Source: an uncultured Steroidobacter sp. | Lineage (GTDB): Bacteria > Pseudomonadota > Gammaproteobacteria > Steroidobacterales > Steroidobacteraceae | Direction of reading: 5' to 3' | Assembly (NCBI GenBank): GCA_937864115.1 | Contig: CALMII010000039.1 | Coordinates: 93,686 to 157,685, forward strand | DNA length: 64,000 nucleotides | Shown here: positions 26,311 to 35,313 of the stretch, piece after piece | Layout: every line of letters starts with the position of its first letter | How positions within the stretch are numbered: position 1 is the stretch's first letter | The notes under the pieces: model-generated | The model's input: only the letters and a program-made list of their open reading frames with translations | Database searches by the model: none | What the model was told of the DNA's origin: nothing | Position numbers and translations under genes: made by a program

Positions 26311-27723
26311 TCAGCGCGGCCGCTTCGCGTGTTCCGCCACCACCTGCGACACACATGCCGTCACGCGCTTGCCCGTTTCGATGTCCAGGAATTCATTCGG
26401 CCCGTGCGCGTTGGAATGCGGACCGAGCACGCCGGTCACCAGGAACTGCGTGCGCGGGAATTTCTCCGCGAGCATGCCCATGAAGGGAATGCTGCCGCCG
26501 GTGCCCATGTACATCGCGTCGCGGCCGAAGAAGTTCTTCGAGGCCGATTGCACGGCGGCTTCCAGCCAGGGCTCGGAAGAGGGCGCATTCCAGCCGCCCA
26601 TGCTCGACTCGACTTCGAATCTGACACGCGCGCCATAGGGCGGATCGGCTTCGAGCGTGCGCTTCACCGCGGTGGCGGCTTTCTCCGGGTCGACGCCGGG
26701 CGGCAGACGGAACGACAGGACGAACGCCGTCATCGGGCGCAGCACATTGCCGGCGCTGCTGAGCGGCGGAATGCCGTCGACACCCGTGACCGATAGCGTC
26801 GGACGCCAGGTGCTGTTGAGCAGCAGTTCCGTCGGATCTTCCGACATGGGCCGCATGCCATCGAGGAAGGGGATCTTCCGAAACACTACGTCACCCAATG
26901 TTACTGCCGCAGCCTGCGCCTGCTGCGCACGATCCGGCGGCAACTGGCCATGCAGTTCCGGAATCAGGATGCGACCCGTAGCGGCGTCTTCGACGCGTGC
27001 CAGCAACTGACGCACGATGCGGAAGCTGGAAGGGGCGATGCCGCTCGCCATGCCGGAATGCACGCCTTCGCGCAGCACCTCGACGCGCAGCGTGCCGATG
27101 AGGTTGCCGCGCAGCGAAGTCGTACACCAGAACTGATCGTAGTTGCTGCACTCGGCGTCGAGGCAGACGACCAGCGACGGCTCGCCGATGCGGTCGGCCA
27201 GCGCATCGATGTAGGCGGGCAGATCGGGACTGCCGCTTTCCTCGCCAGCCTCGATCAGGATCACGCAGCGGGCGAAGGGAATTTTCTGTTCGGCCAGTGC
27301 GAGCAACGAGAGCAGTGAGCCGAACACGGCGTAGCCGTCATCGGCGCCGCCGCGTCCATAGAGGCGGCCGTTGCGGATCACCGGCGTCCACGGATCGAGG
27401 CCGTCTTCCCAGCCCGTGAATTCGGGCTGCTTGTCCATGTGGCCGTACATGAGCACCGTGTCGTCGATGCTGCCGGGCACGTCGATGAACAGCAGCGGCG
27501 TGCGGCCGGGCAGGCGCACGAGTTCGATCTTCGTGCCGGGCAGGGCGCGTTGCTCGCACCACCGGCGCATGAGTTCGGCGGCGCGATCCATGTGACCGTG
27601 TTCGGCCCATTGCGGATCGAAGTTCTGCGACTTGTTGGGAATGCGGACGTAGTCGCAGAGCGTGGGAACGATCGAGTCGTCCCAGACGCGGTCGATGTAC
27701 TGCTTCAGTTGCTGTGTGTTCAT
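26311..27723 (-). CDS. M20-family zinc metallopeptidase
   Basis: A 470-residue M20/ArgE/CPG2-type dipeptidase or carboxypeptidase. Metal ligands and catalytic residues are visible: LMYGHMDKQPEF (His-x-Asp), GRGGADDGYAV (bridging Asp), EAGEESGS (catalytic and metal Glu), CLDAECSNYD and, at the C-terminus, HSNAHGPNEFLD. A dimerisation domain (GTLRVEVLREGVHSGMASGI) sits between. The start ATG at 27723 gives MNTQQLKQYIDRVWDD, typical for the family. No signal peptide. It follows tatD on the same strand after 19 bp. Confidence 0.9.
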   Translation of the reverse strand: MNTQQLKQYIDRVWDDSIVPTLCDYVRIPNKSQNFDPQWAEHGHMDRAAELMRRWCEQRALPGTKIELVRLPGRTPLLFIDVPGSIDDTVLMYGHMDKQPEFTGWEDGLDPWTPVIRNGRLYGRGGADDGYAVFGSLLSLLALAEQKIPFARCVILIEAGEESGSPDLPAYIDALADRIGEPSLVVCLDAECSNYDQFWCTTSLRGNLIGTLRVEVLREGVHSGMASGIAPSSFRIVRQLLARVEDAATGRILIPELHGQLPPDRAQQAQAAAVTLGDVVFRKIPFLDGMRPMSEDPTELLLNSTWRPTLSVTGVDGIPPLSSAGNVLRPMTAFVLSFRLPPGVDPEKAATAVKRTLEADPPYGARVRFEVESSMGGWNAPSSEPWLEAAVQSASKNFFGRDAMYMGTGGSIPFMGMLAEKFPRTQFLVTGVLGPHSNAHGPNEFLDIETGKRVTACVSQVVAEHAKRPR

Positions 27724-27742
27724 GGGGAGCCTCGAACGAACG

Positions 27743-28546
27743 TCAGTGCGTCCAGTTGAACAGTCGGACGGCATTCGCCGTCGTGGTTGCGGCCAGTTGC
27801 ATGGCGGATTCGCCGCGTGCCTGCGCGATGGTCTCGAGCACGTGCGGCAGATACATCGGTTCGTTGCGCCGGCTGACCGGTTTCGGTTCGAGGTCGCGCG
27901 GCAGCAGGTAGGGCGCGTCGGTCTCGATGAGCAGGCGATCCGCGGGAATTTCGCGCACGACCTCGCGCAGATGATGGCCGCGACGCTCGTCGCAGATCCA
28001 GCCGGTAATGCCGATGTACAGGCCGAGATCCAGATAGGCGTGCGCTTCGGCGAGCCCGGCGGTGAAGCAGTGCGCGACGCCGCCGGCCAGTCGTGCGCGG
28101 AAATCCCGCAGGATGGCCACGAAATCCTCGTGAGCGTCGCGCTGGTGCAGGAAGACGGGCTTGCCGACCCGTGCCGCCAGTTCGAGTTGCCGTTGGAATG
28201 CCGTTCGCTGCGCGTCGCGCGGGGAAAAATCGCGGAAATAATCCAGGCCGCATTCGCCGACCGCCACGACCTGCGGCTGAACCGCCAGTTCGGCCAATGC
28301 CGAAAGCGTGGGCTCGTCGAGATCCGTCGCATGATGCGGATGCATGCCGGCCGTCGCACGGAATCTGTCCGGATGCACGCGTGAGAAATCGACGGCCCAT
28401 TGCGTGCTCGCGAGCGAACTGCCGGTGATCACCATTCGCGTGACTCCCGATTCCACTGCCCGGGCAATCAATGCGTCGCGATCCGCATCGAAGCTGTCGT
28501 GCGCGAGGTTCAGCCCGATGTCGATGAGTTCCGGCGGCGTAGTCAA
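27743..28546 (-). CDS. tatD: TatD-family metal-dependent DNase
   Basis: A TIM-barrel 3'-5' exonuclease of the TatD family. The 267-residue product has the subfamily N-terminus ELIDIGLNLAHDSFDADRD, metal-binding TAGMHPHHATDL, VGECGLDYFRDFSPRDAQ, KPVFLHQRDAHEDF, GVAHCFTAG and ETDAPYLLPRDL. No ATG is in frame; TTG at 28546 puts four residues before ELIDIG and fits the family, though the AAGGA there is unusually close to it. Upstream, 100 bp separates it from the divergent TPR gene. Confidence 0.88.
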   Translation of the reverse strand: MTTPPELIDIGLNLAHDSFDADRDALIARAVESGVTRMVITGSSLASTQWAVDFSRVHPDRFRATAGMHPHHATDLDEPTLSALAELAVQPQVVAVGECGLDYFRDFSPRDAQRTAFQRQLELAARVGKPVFLHQRDAHEDFVAILRDFRARLAGGVAHCFTAGLAEAHAYLDLGLYIGITGWICDERRGHHLREVVREIPADRLLIETDAPYLLPRDLEPKPVSRRNEPMYLPHVLETIAQARGESAMQLAATTTANAVRLFNWTH

Positions 28547-28648
28547 ATCCTTCGGTCCGTGGCTTGGAGGCGGGAAAGCAGCGTGTGCTATCGTTCGGCA
28601 GCGATTGGCGGCGCGAATTGTAGTGGAAAGAGCGGCGGAGTTTCCTGC

Positions 28649-29407
28649 ATGAAGGTACGGCACTGGCCGTCCATCGTGACGATCCTGGCGGCATGGCTGT
28701 GTATACCGGCGCCGCAGTCCCGTGCCGACGCGGCGTCGGATCTGGACGATGCCGCGGCTCGCATCCAGTACGCGTTCTACACCCGGGACGTCCGGGCACT
28801 GCAGGAAGGCCTCGCACTGGTCGAGCAGCTCGATGCGACAGAACTCGCGCCGGGCATGAAGGATTATTACGCCGCCTACGGGCACTGGAAGCTGGCGCAG
28901 ATCCTCACGGAATCCGCCACGGGCAAGGTGCCAGGCACTGCAGGCAAGGCAGCGGCAGACTGCGAACGGCAGGCCAAAGCGGCGCGAACGCAGGATGGGC
29001 GGATGGCCGAAGCGTACGCCATCGAAGCGGTGTGTCCTTCGCTGGAAGCCTCGCTGCTTTCGTCGAGCTGCGCGGACAAACCGCTGCGTACGGCGCATGA
29101 GATCGATCCGCGCAATCCGCGAGTGCAGCTGATCGAACTGCTCTGTCGCCGCAAGGATCAGAAGGATCCGGCGGCGTACACCCGGCAGGTCGGCGAACTG
29201 GTCGATGCCTTCGAACGCGCGCCGCCGTCGCGTCCGGGAAAACCCGACTGGGGGCACGCCGAAGCATTGCTGCTGCTGGGCGAGAGCCATCTGCAGCGCG
29301 GTGATTCGCGCGCGGCCCGCGATGCGATCGAACGGGCGCTGGTGATCGCTCCGGACTACCGCAAGGCGCAGGCAATGCTGCAAACCGCCGCGGCGCGGCC
29401 GAACTGA
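28649..29407 (+). CDS. Secreted TPR-like protein
   Basis: A 252-residue protein with a probable signal peptide (SIVTILAAWLCIPAPQSRADA) and helical repeats of the tetratricopeptide kind; the clearest is near the C-terminus (AEALLLLGESHLQRGDSRAARDAIERALVIAPDYRKA). Six cysteines in the mature part suit a periplasmic disulfide-bonded protein. I do not recognise a specific family. It starts a same-strand run with the metallopeptidase gene 26 bp downstream. Confidence 0.75.
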   Translation: MKVRHWPSIVTILAAWLCIPAPQSRADAASDLDDAAARIQYAFYTRDVRALQEGLALVEQLDATELAPGMKDYYAAYGHWKLAQILTESATGKVPGTAGKAAADCERQAKAARTQDGRMAEAYAIEAVCPSLEASLLSSSCADKPLRTAHEIDPRNPRVQLIELLCRRKDQKDPAAYTRQVGELVDAFERAPPSRPGKPDWGHAEALLLLGESHLQRGDSRAARDAIERALVIAPDYRKAQAMLQTAAARPN

Positions 29408-29433
29408 TCGAAGCAGCCTATACTCCCGGAATC

Positions 29434-30186
29434 ATGGCTCGTTCATCATCGTCGGCCGCTCAACTGCAACTGTTCGAGGCGCGCGATCCGGCGCAACCCT
29501 GGCATGTCCGCATCAGCCGCCGCGCGCGACGCCTGTCCGTGCGTGTCTATCCCGGTGGAAGAGTCGAAGTCGTCGTACCGCCCGGCGCTTCGGCCGCGAC
29601 CGTCGAGCGTTTCGTCGGGACGCATCGGCAATGGATCGATGAACGCGTCGCCGATCTTTCCGCCATCAGCGGAATTGCGCGGGATACGCTGCCCGATGCG
29701 GTTTCCCTGCCGGCGTTGCAGCGACGATTCGCAATCGACTATCGCCGCACCGCCAGTTCGGAAGTCCGCGCGGTGGTCGTGGCCCCTGATACGTTGATCG
29801 TCGCTGGCACGCTCGACAACGAACAGCGCGTCGCCCGGACGCTGCAGCGCTGGTTGATGAACCTCGCGCATACGGAGCTGAGCCGCGTGCTGGCGGAGAT
29901 CGCCAGCGAACACGATTTCGTCTTCCGGCGCGTGCAGATCCGGCGTCAGCGCACGCGCTGGGGCAGCTGCTCCGCCAGCGGGACCATCAGCCTCAATGTC
30001 TGCGCGCTGTTCCAGGATCCGGCGGTCATGCGCTACCTGCTGATCCATGAACTCAGCCACACGCGCCACATGAATCATTCGCGCCGCTTCTGGGCGCAGG
30101 TGGAAGCCATCGAGCCCGACTACAAGCGGCTCGATCGCGAACTGCTGCAAGGCTGGCAACGTGTGCCGGGATGGATGTTCCGATGA
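29434..30186 (+). CDS. YgjP/SprT-like zinc metallopeptidase (DUF45)
   Basis: A 250-residue cytoplasmic protein of the YgjP-like metallopeptidase family. The zinc site is visible as YLLIHELSHTRHMNHSRRFW (HExxH with a third His), preceded by the family motif QRTRWGSCSASGTISLN. The N-terminal part (WHVRISRRARRLSVRVYPGG) is the usual beta-rich region. Its last codons overlap the kynA start (ATGA at 30183-30186), so the two are co-translated although no functional link is known. Confidence 0.9.
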   Translation: MARSSSSAAQLQLFEARDPAQPWHVRISRRARRLSVRVYPGGRVEVVVPPGASAATVERFVGTHRQWIDERVADLSAISGIARDTLPDAVSLPALQRRFAIDYRRTASSEVRAVVVAPDTLIVAGTLDNEQRVARTLQRWLMNLAHTELSRVLAEIASEHDFVFRRVQIRRQRTRWGSCSASGTISLNVCALFQDPAVMRYLLIHELSHTRHMNHSRRFWAQVEAIEPDYKRLDRELLQGWQRVPGWMFR

Positions 30187-31046
30187 GCGACGACTCTTCC
30201 TCCAAGCCGCAGGCGAAGCCTGTCGATCTGTCGGACGAACAGGTCTTCTGGGACCTGGGCGAATCCAAGAGCTATGGCCAGTACCTGCAGCTCGACAAGG
30301 TGCTGAGCGCGCAGCAGCCGATCTCGTACGAGCACGACGAGATGCTGTTCATCGTCATCCACCAGGCCTCGGAGCTGTGGATGAAGCTGTGCCTGCACGA
30401 ACTGACGGGCGCGCTGGATCACATCCGCCGCGACGACCTCGGTCCGTCGTTCAAGATGCTGGCGCGCGTGTCGCGCATCCAGGCGCAGCTCACGCAGTCG
30501 TGGGACGTACTGGCGACGATGACGCCCGCCGAATACTCGGCCTTCCGCAACCAGCTCGGCCGCGCGTCGGGATTCCAGTCGTACCAGTACCGCATGCTCG
30601 AGTTCATCATCGGCAACAAGAACGCCGACATGATCGAAGTCCACCGGCGCGATCCGGTGCACTACGACGCCCTGCAGCGCATGCTGCACAGCCCGAGCAT
30701 CTATGACGAATCGCTGCGGCTGCTGAGCCGCCGCGGTTTCGAGATCCCGCAGGACTATCTCGACCGCGACTGGTCCCAGCCCTACCAGCCCAGCAAACAG
30801 GTCGCCGCCGCATGGCTCGCGGTGTATCACAGCATCGAAGAAAACTGGGACCTGTACGACCTCGCCGAAAAGCTGGTCGATCTCGACATGAAGTTCCAGC
30901 TCTGGCGCTTCAGTCACATGAAGACGGTGGAGCGCATCATCGGCTACAAGCGCGGCACCGGCGGCACGGGCGGCGTGTCGTATCTGGCGAAGGCGCTGGA
31001 GCTGCGGTTCTTCCCCGAGCTGTGGACGGTGCGGACGTCGATGTAG
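30183..31046 (+). CDS. kynA: Tryptophan 2,3-dioxygenase
   Basis: A haem enzyme that opens the indole ring of tryptophan to N-formylkynurenine. The 287-residue product has FIVIHQASELWMKLCLHEL with the distal histidine, RASGFQSYQYRMLEFIIGNK, FQLWRFSHMKTVERIIGYK with the proximal haem-ligand histidine, and GTGGTGGVSYLAKAL. ATG 30183 overlaps the upstream stop. No kynB or kynU lies in the window, so the rest of the kynurenine pathway must be elsewhere. Confidence 0.96.
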   Translation: MSDDSSSKPQAKPVDLSDEQVFWDLGESKSYGQYLQLDKVLSAQQPISYEHDEMLFIVIHQASELWMKLCLHELTGALDHIRRDDLGPSFKMLARVSRIQAQLTQSWDVLATMTPAEYSAFRNQLGRASGFQSYQYRMLEFIIGNKNADMIEVHRRDPVHYDALQRMLHSPSIYDESLRLLSRRGFEIPQDYLDRDWSQPYQPSKQVAAAWLAVYHSIEENWDLYDLAEKLVDLDMKFQLWRFSHMKTVERIIGYKRGTGGTGGVSYLAKALELRFFPELWTVRTSM

Positions 31047-31054
31047 AGACGGAA

Positions 31055-31141
31055 AATGGCCGCAAAAAGGCGCAAACGACACAAGGTCAGAAGCAGATCT
31101 TTTTCCTAGCCTTGCGGTCTTTGCGCCTTTTTGCGGCCATT
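31055..31141. repeat. CCGCAAAA 10-bp periodic hairpin between kynA and msrQ
   Basis: Positions 31055-31086 pair with 31110-31141; the outer 22 bp are perfect. GCG recurs at 9-10-bp spacing within each arm. It starts 9 bp after the kynA stop on one side, and on the other encodes the last 11 residues of MsrQ. Same family as 6082, 35660 and 50008. Confidence 0.85.
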
Positions 31142-31726
31142 CCTCTTCCACACCCGCCACCCCAGCAGCACTGCCACGATCGTCGCGTAGACGAGCGGTT
31201 CGCGGATGTCGGCTTTCACTTGCCACCAGTAGTGCCACACGCCTAGGGGCACGATCACGTAGATCACCCGGTGCAGCGTTTTCCAGCGTTTGCCGAGGCG
31301 GCGCATCATGCCGTTGGTCGACGTGATCGCCAGCGGGATCAGCAGCAGCAGGGCGGCGAAGCCGATCGTGATGAAGGGACGCCTGGCGATGTCGGGCAGG
31401 ATGCCCGGCCAGTAGAGGCCCTGGTCGAGAATCATCCAGGTCAGGAAGTGCAGCAGGATGTAGCTGAAAGCGAAGAGGCCGAGCATGCGCCGCAGTTGCA
31501 CCAGCCACGACGCGCCGAACCAGTCGCGTAGCGGCGTGACGGCCAGCGTGACGATGAGCAGCCGCAAACCCCACTGACCCAGCGTGTCCTGCACGAATTC
31601 GACGGGATTGGCGCCGAGCGAGCCGGCGATGCCGAAGGCGCGCAATACCAGCAGACAAAGCGGCAGCGAGCACAGCAGGAACACTGCCGGTTTGATGTAC
31701 CGGCGCACCGCGCGTGTGGACGGCAT
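31106..31726 (-). CDS. msrQ: Haem-binding membrane subunit MsrQ of methionine sulfoxide reductase
   Basis: MsrQ (YedZ) passes electrons from the quinone pool or flavin reductase to periplasmic MsrP. The 206-residue protein has six hydrophobic segments and the family motifs QLRRMLGLFAFSYILLHFLT and KRWKTLHRVIYVIVPLGVWH with haem-ligand histidines. It starts 5 bp after the msrP stop. The last residues NGRKKAQRPQG and the TAG stop come from the palindromic element at 31110-31141, so the original tail has been replaced or extended. Confidence 0.93.
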   Translation of the reverse strand: MPSTRAVRRYIKPAVFLLCSLPLCLLVLRAFGIAGSLGANPVEFVQDTLGQWGLRLLIVTLAVTPLRDWFGASWLVQLRRMLGLFAFSYILLHFLTWMILDQGLYWPGILPDIARRPFITIGFAALLLLIPLAITSTNGMMRRLGKRWKTLHRVIYVIVPLGVWHYWWQVKADIREPLVYATIVAVLLGWRVWKRNGRKKAQRPQG

Positions 31727-31731
31727 GGAGC

Positions 31732-32694
31732 CTAGTAGTTCTTCGCCAGGTCCATGCCGCGATACAGATCGGCCACTTCCTTCTCGTAGCCGTTGAACAT
31801 CTGCGTCGGCACGCGGGAGTTGAACAGGCCGGCGCCGATGCGGCGTTCGCGTGCCTGGCTCCAGCGCGGGTGATCCACCTGCGGGTTCACGTTGGCATAG
31901 AAGCCGTACTCGTGCGGCGCCGAAATATTCCACGACGTCGGCGGCTGCTTCTCGGTGAAGCGGATTTCGACGATGGACTTGATGCCCTTGAAACCGTACT
32001 TCCACGGCGTGACGAGCCGCAGCGGTGCGCCGTTCTGGTTGGGCAGTGTCTTGCCGTAGAGACCGACGGCGAGCAGCGCCAGCGGATTCATCGCCTCGTC
32101 GATGCGCAATCCTTCCACGTACGGCCATTCGAGAACGTCGTAACGCTGGCCCGGCATTTCCTGCGGCCGCAGCACCGTCTTGAAGGCGACGTACTTCGCT
32201 TTCGACGTCGGTTTGAACTTCTTCAGTACGTTCGCGAGCGGCACGCCGACCCAGGGGATGACCATCGACCAGGCCTCGACGCAGCGCAGTCGATAGACGC
32301 GTTCTTCCAGCGGTTGCGATTTGAGGAGGTCTTCGAGCGCGAACTTGCCGGTCTGCTCGGCTTCGCCTGCAATCGTCACGGTCCAGGGCTCGGCGCGGAA
32401 GCGTCCCGAGTTTGCTGCGGGCGCCGATTTGTCGATGCCGAACTCGTAGAAGTTGTTGTAGGTCGTGATGTCTTCGTAGCTGTTCTGCGGCTCGCGGGTG
32501 CTGAGCTGATCGTTGCGCGTGAACTTGAGCGGCGTCACCGCAGCATTCGCGTCGTGCGCAGCGCCGAGGCCCGTCACGCCGGCGGCCAGTGCGGCCTGCA
32601 GCAGCGTGCGGCGATTCAGGTAGGTCGATTCGGAGGTGATCTCCGACGGGCGAATGCCTGCCGAGTCACCGGGTTGTCTGCGCCTGATCCACAT
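31732..32694 (-). CDS. msrP: Periplasmic methionine sulfoxide reductase catalytic subunit MsrP
   Basis: MsrP is a molybdopterin enzyme that repairs oxidised methionines in envelope proteins. The 320-residue precursor has a twin-arginine signal (LNRRTLLQAALAAG, after the family leader PSEITSESTY), and the Mo-ligand cysteine in YRLRCVEAWSMVIPWVGVPL, then VTPWKYGFKGIKSIVEI. I chose ATG 32694 (MWIRRRQPG); an in-frame ATG at 32781 adds 29 residues before the Tat region. It forms an operon with msrQ. Confidence 0.94.
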   Translation of the reverse strand: MWIRRRQPGDSAGIRPSEITSESTYLNRRTLLQAALAAGVTGLGAAHDANAAVTPLKFTRNDQLSTREPQNSYEDITTYNNFYEFGIDKSAPAANSGRFRAEPWTVTIAGEAEQTGKFALEDLLKSQPLEERVYRLRCVEAWSMVIPWVGVPLANVLKKFKPTSKAKYVAFKTVLRPQEMPGQRYDVLEWPYVEGLRIDEAMNPLALLAVGLYGKTLPNQNGAPLRLVTPWKYGFKGIKSIVEIRFTEKQPPTSWNISAPHEYGFYANVNPQVDHPRWSQARERRIGAGLFNSRVPTQMFNGYEKEVADLYRGMDLAKNY

Positions 32695-32896
32695 GAATCC
32701 ATCTCCGCGAAAACGGGTCGACCGATCAATAGACCTGCCGGAGCGAGAAATTATCACGGGAACGCATCGCGGGCCCGCCACTGTTCGCCCGGATTCCTGC
32801 CTTTCGCGGCCCGAATGCCGCGTAACGCTTGCGGAATGACGCCCCTACGGCGTCAGGCATCAGGCGTGAAGAATCATTAATCGCAGGAGAGCACAC

Positions 32897-34219
32897 ATGG
32901 CAATCGGGTTTCGTGCGCCGACGTCGCTGGCGTCGAAGGCATTCATCATTGCGGGCATCGTCCTGCTGCTGCTGGTTCCGCTGTTGATGTTGCGAGGGCT
33001 CGTCAGCGAAAGGACTGCGCTGCGCGAGCAGGCGACGGCGAAGGTCGCGGAAGGCTGGGGCGGAGATCTGATCGTCGGCGGTCCGATACTGACCCTGCCC
33101 ACGCTGAGCACGGTCACGGATGGCGAGAAGACGCAGGTCATCCGCTCGGAGATCTACGTACTGCCGTCGCGTCTGACGGCGACGATCGATCTCAATCTGG
33201 AGGAGAAGCCGCGCTACGTGGGGATCTATGGCGTGCCCGTCTATCTTGCCGGCGTCAGGCTTGCGGGGGAGTTCGACTTCCAGGCGCTGCAGTCGCAGCT
33301 GCACCGGCCCGGTGTCACGTATCTGTGGGAGGAGAGCCGTATCCGGTTGCCGTTGTCCGAGGTGCGCAGCCTGCGCGAGGTACGGCGGGCGCGCATCGGT
33401 GTCCAGGACATCTCGTTCGGACCCTCGAGCCAGGGGCCGTATCGGGGCATCGATGCGCCGGTGCAGTCATTCGAAAATCGTCAGCCGCTGACTTTCGAAT
33501 TCGATGCGGTGATCGCGGGCACGCGCAGCCTTTCGATCCTGCCGGTCGGCAGCACGACGTCGGTGGCGATGCATTCCAACTGGCCGCATCCCTCGTTCCA
33601 GGACGCGTTCCTGCCGGTCGAACATACCGTTACCGACAACGGTTTCGACGCGCGCTGGCAGGTGCTCGAGCTCAACCGGCCGTATCGACAGGTATGGATG
33701 CAGGGTGAGGTCAGCGAAGCGCAGCTGCTCGAATCCGCTTTCGGCGTGGGACTGTATCAGCCCGTCGATGTCTATCAGCGCGGCGAGCGCGCCATCAAGT
33801 ACGCGCTGCTGTTCATCGCATTGACGTTCCTGACGTTCTTCGCCTGGGAGCAGGTGAGCCGCGTCCAGCTGCATCCGTTCCAGTATCTGCTGGTGGGACT
33901 CGCGCTGAGCACGTTCTATCTGCTGCTCATCGCGCTGTCCGAGCACATTGTGTTTCTGCTGGCTTACGTGATTGCGGCGACGGCGCTGGTCCTGTTGATC
34001 GGCATCTACATCGCCGGCGCGCTGCATAGTCGCGTCCGAGGCCTGGTGGCGGGCACGGCGATGACGGTGGTCTACGGCCTGCTGTACGTGCTGGTGCTGT
34101 CCGAGGATTATGCCCTGCTGCTCGGCGCCATCATTCTGTTCATTGCGCTCGCTGCAGTGATGCTGGTGACGCGCAGGATCGACTGGTATCGCGCGTCGGA
34201 GCCGGTCGAGAGCGATTGA
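32897..34219 (+). CDS. creD: Inner membrane protein CreD
   Basis: A 440-residue protein of the CreD family, implicated in envelope homeostasis and colicin E2/beta-lactam responses. It has an N-terminal helix (AFIIAGIVLLLLVPLLMLRGLV), a large periplasmic domain beginning LVSERTALREQATAKVAEGWGG, and about five C-terminal helices from FIALTFLTFFAWEQ onward. A ribosome site AGGAGAG precedes the ATG. No creB or creC is adjacent, unlike E. coli, so regulation here is unknown. Confidence 0.92.
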   Translation: MAIGFRAPTSLASKAFIIAGIVLLLLVPLLMLRGLVSERTALREQATAKVAEGWGGDLIVGGPILTLPTLSTVTDGEKTQVIRSEIYVLPSRLTATIDLNLEEKPRYVGIYGVPVYLAGVRLAGEFDFQALQSQLHRPGVTYLWEESRIRLPLSEVRSLREVRRARIGVQDISFGPSSQGPYRGIDAPVQSFENRQPLTFEFDAVIAGTRSLSILPVGSTTSVAMHSNWPHPSFQDAFLPVEHTVTDNGFDARWQVLELNRPYRQVWMQGEVSEAQLLESAFGVGLYQPVDVYQRGERAIKYALLFIALTFLTFFAWEQVSRVQLHPFQYLLVGLALSTFYLLLIALSEHIVFLLAYVIAATALVLLIGIYIAGALHSRVRGLVAGTAMTVVYGLLYVLVLSEDYALLLGAIILFIALAAVMLVTRRIDWYRASEPVESD

Positions 34220-34234
34220 TTCCTTCTCATCTGC

Positions 34235-34294
34235 CTGTGGGGCCGGCTTCAGCCGGCCTCTTTAAGAAGTCAGGCTGAAGCCTGACCTACAGGA
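34235..34294. repeat. Double-hairpin repeat TAGGTCAGGCT family, copy 3 (inverted)
   Basis: The element reads CTGTGGGGCCGGCTTCAGCC, then a spacer and TCAGGCTGAAGCCTGACCTA, which is the reverse orientation of copies 1 and 2. It lies between convergent creD (stop 15 bp before) and the GFA gene (stop 12 bp after). Confidence 0.85.
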
Positions 34295-34305
34295 AGACCA
34301 GACAC

Positions 34306-35175
34306 CTAGACCGGCGGCGGACCCTCCGGAAGCTGCGGCAGCGAATCGGCAATCTCGAACCAGTTGGCCTTGGAACTGACATGGATATGCGCCTGCGGCC
34401 GCATGCCGGGATCGTCGTCGAGCGTGCCTGCGGGAATCACGACGACGTCGCGCTCCGGCGAAACACGCGGCGCCGCGCCGCCGCACTTGCCGCAGAACGC
34501 CACCGAGAAGAAACGCGCCTCAGGGACCTTGTACGTCCGCACGTCCGCCTCGCCGCGCACGAACTGAAAATCGCCGAGCTTGTAGAAGAGATTGGTGGCA
34601 TGGGCGCTGCTGCGACCGCGACGGCAGCGCGTGCAATGACAGTTCATCATGCGCATCGGCTGACCCGTGAGTTCGAACGCGACGCAGCCGCACAGGCAGC
34701 TGCCCGCGACGATACCTTCGCGCTTCTCGGCAGCGGGGCGCGTGACGCCGGTCGTGCCGAACTCTTCGGGGTATTCCTCGTGCTGGGGCAGGGCGTCGGC
34801 AATCTGTGTCCACGGTGCCCGCGAACCGACGAACCAGTGCGCCTGCGGCTTCAGGTCGAGATCGCCCAGCAGATTGCCTGCCGGGCAGATGACCATGTCC
34901 ATGTCCTTGAGCACCGACGGCGCCACCGAACCGCAGGAGCGGCAGAACGAACGCTGGCCCTTGTCGGAAGAGACGTACGTCGCGACATTGTCTTCGCCGG
35001 CGATCCAGCGGAAGCCCATCAAGGGCGCAGCGGCAAAGGTCGCGAACGATCCGCCGTGATGCTTGCGACACATGGAGCAGTGACAATGCACCATGGCATT
35101 GAGCGGGCCATCGATTTCATAGCGGACCGCGCCGCATAGGCAGGTTCCCTCGATCGGCGGATGCTTGTCCGACAT
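34306..35175 (-). CDS. Tandem GFA-domain protein
   Basis: A 289-residue protein made of two GFA (glutathione-dependent formaldehyde-activating, CENP-V-like) zinc domains. Domain 1 (about 1-135) has GTCLCGAVRYEI, HCHCSMCRKHHGGSF and FCRSCGSV; domain 2 (about 145-289) has GSCLCGCVAFEL, NCHCTRCRRGRSS and FCGKCGGAA. All zinc-site cysteines are kept in both. Most family members have one domain, so this looks like an internal duplication. ATG 35175 (MSDKHPPIEG) is preferred over an ATG at 35235. Substrate unknown. Confidence 0.85.
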   Translation of the reverse strand: MSDKHPPIEGTCLCGAVRYEIDGPLNAMVHCHCSMCRKHHGGSFATFAAAPLMGFRWIAGEDNVATYVSSDKGQRSFCRSCGSVAPSVLKDMDMVICPAGNLLGDLDLKPQAHWFVGSRAPWTQIADALPQHEEYPEEFGTTGVTRPAAEKREGIVAGSCLCGCVAFELTGQPMRMMNCHCTRCRRGRSSAHATNLFYKLGDFQFVRGEADVRTYKVPEARFFSVAFCGKCGGAAPRVSPERDVVVIPAGTLDDDPGMRPQAHIHVSSKANWFEIADSLPQLPEGPPPV

Positions 35176-35313
35176 GGGTGGCTCCGGAAGACGACGAATC
35201 GTTCGACGATAGCAATATGTGACGGAGTCCTCCACAGGCAGGACTCGCGACGCAAATTTAGGGTTTTGATGGGTTCATCCGCCGCCGCAGGCCATGGTAA
35301 AAGACCAGCGAAC

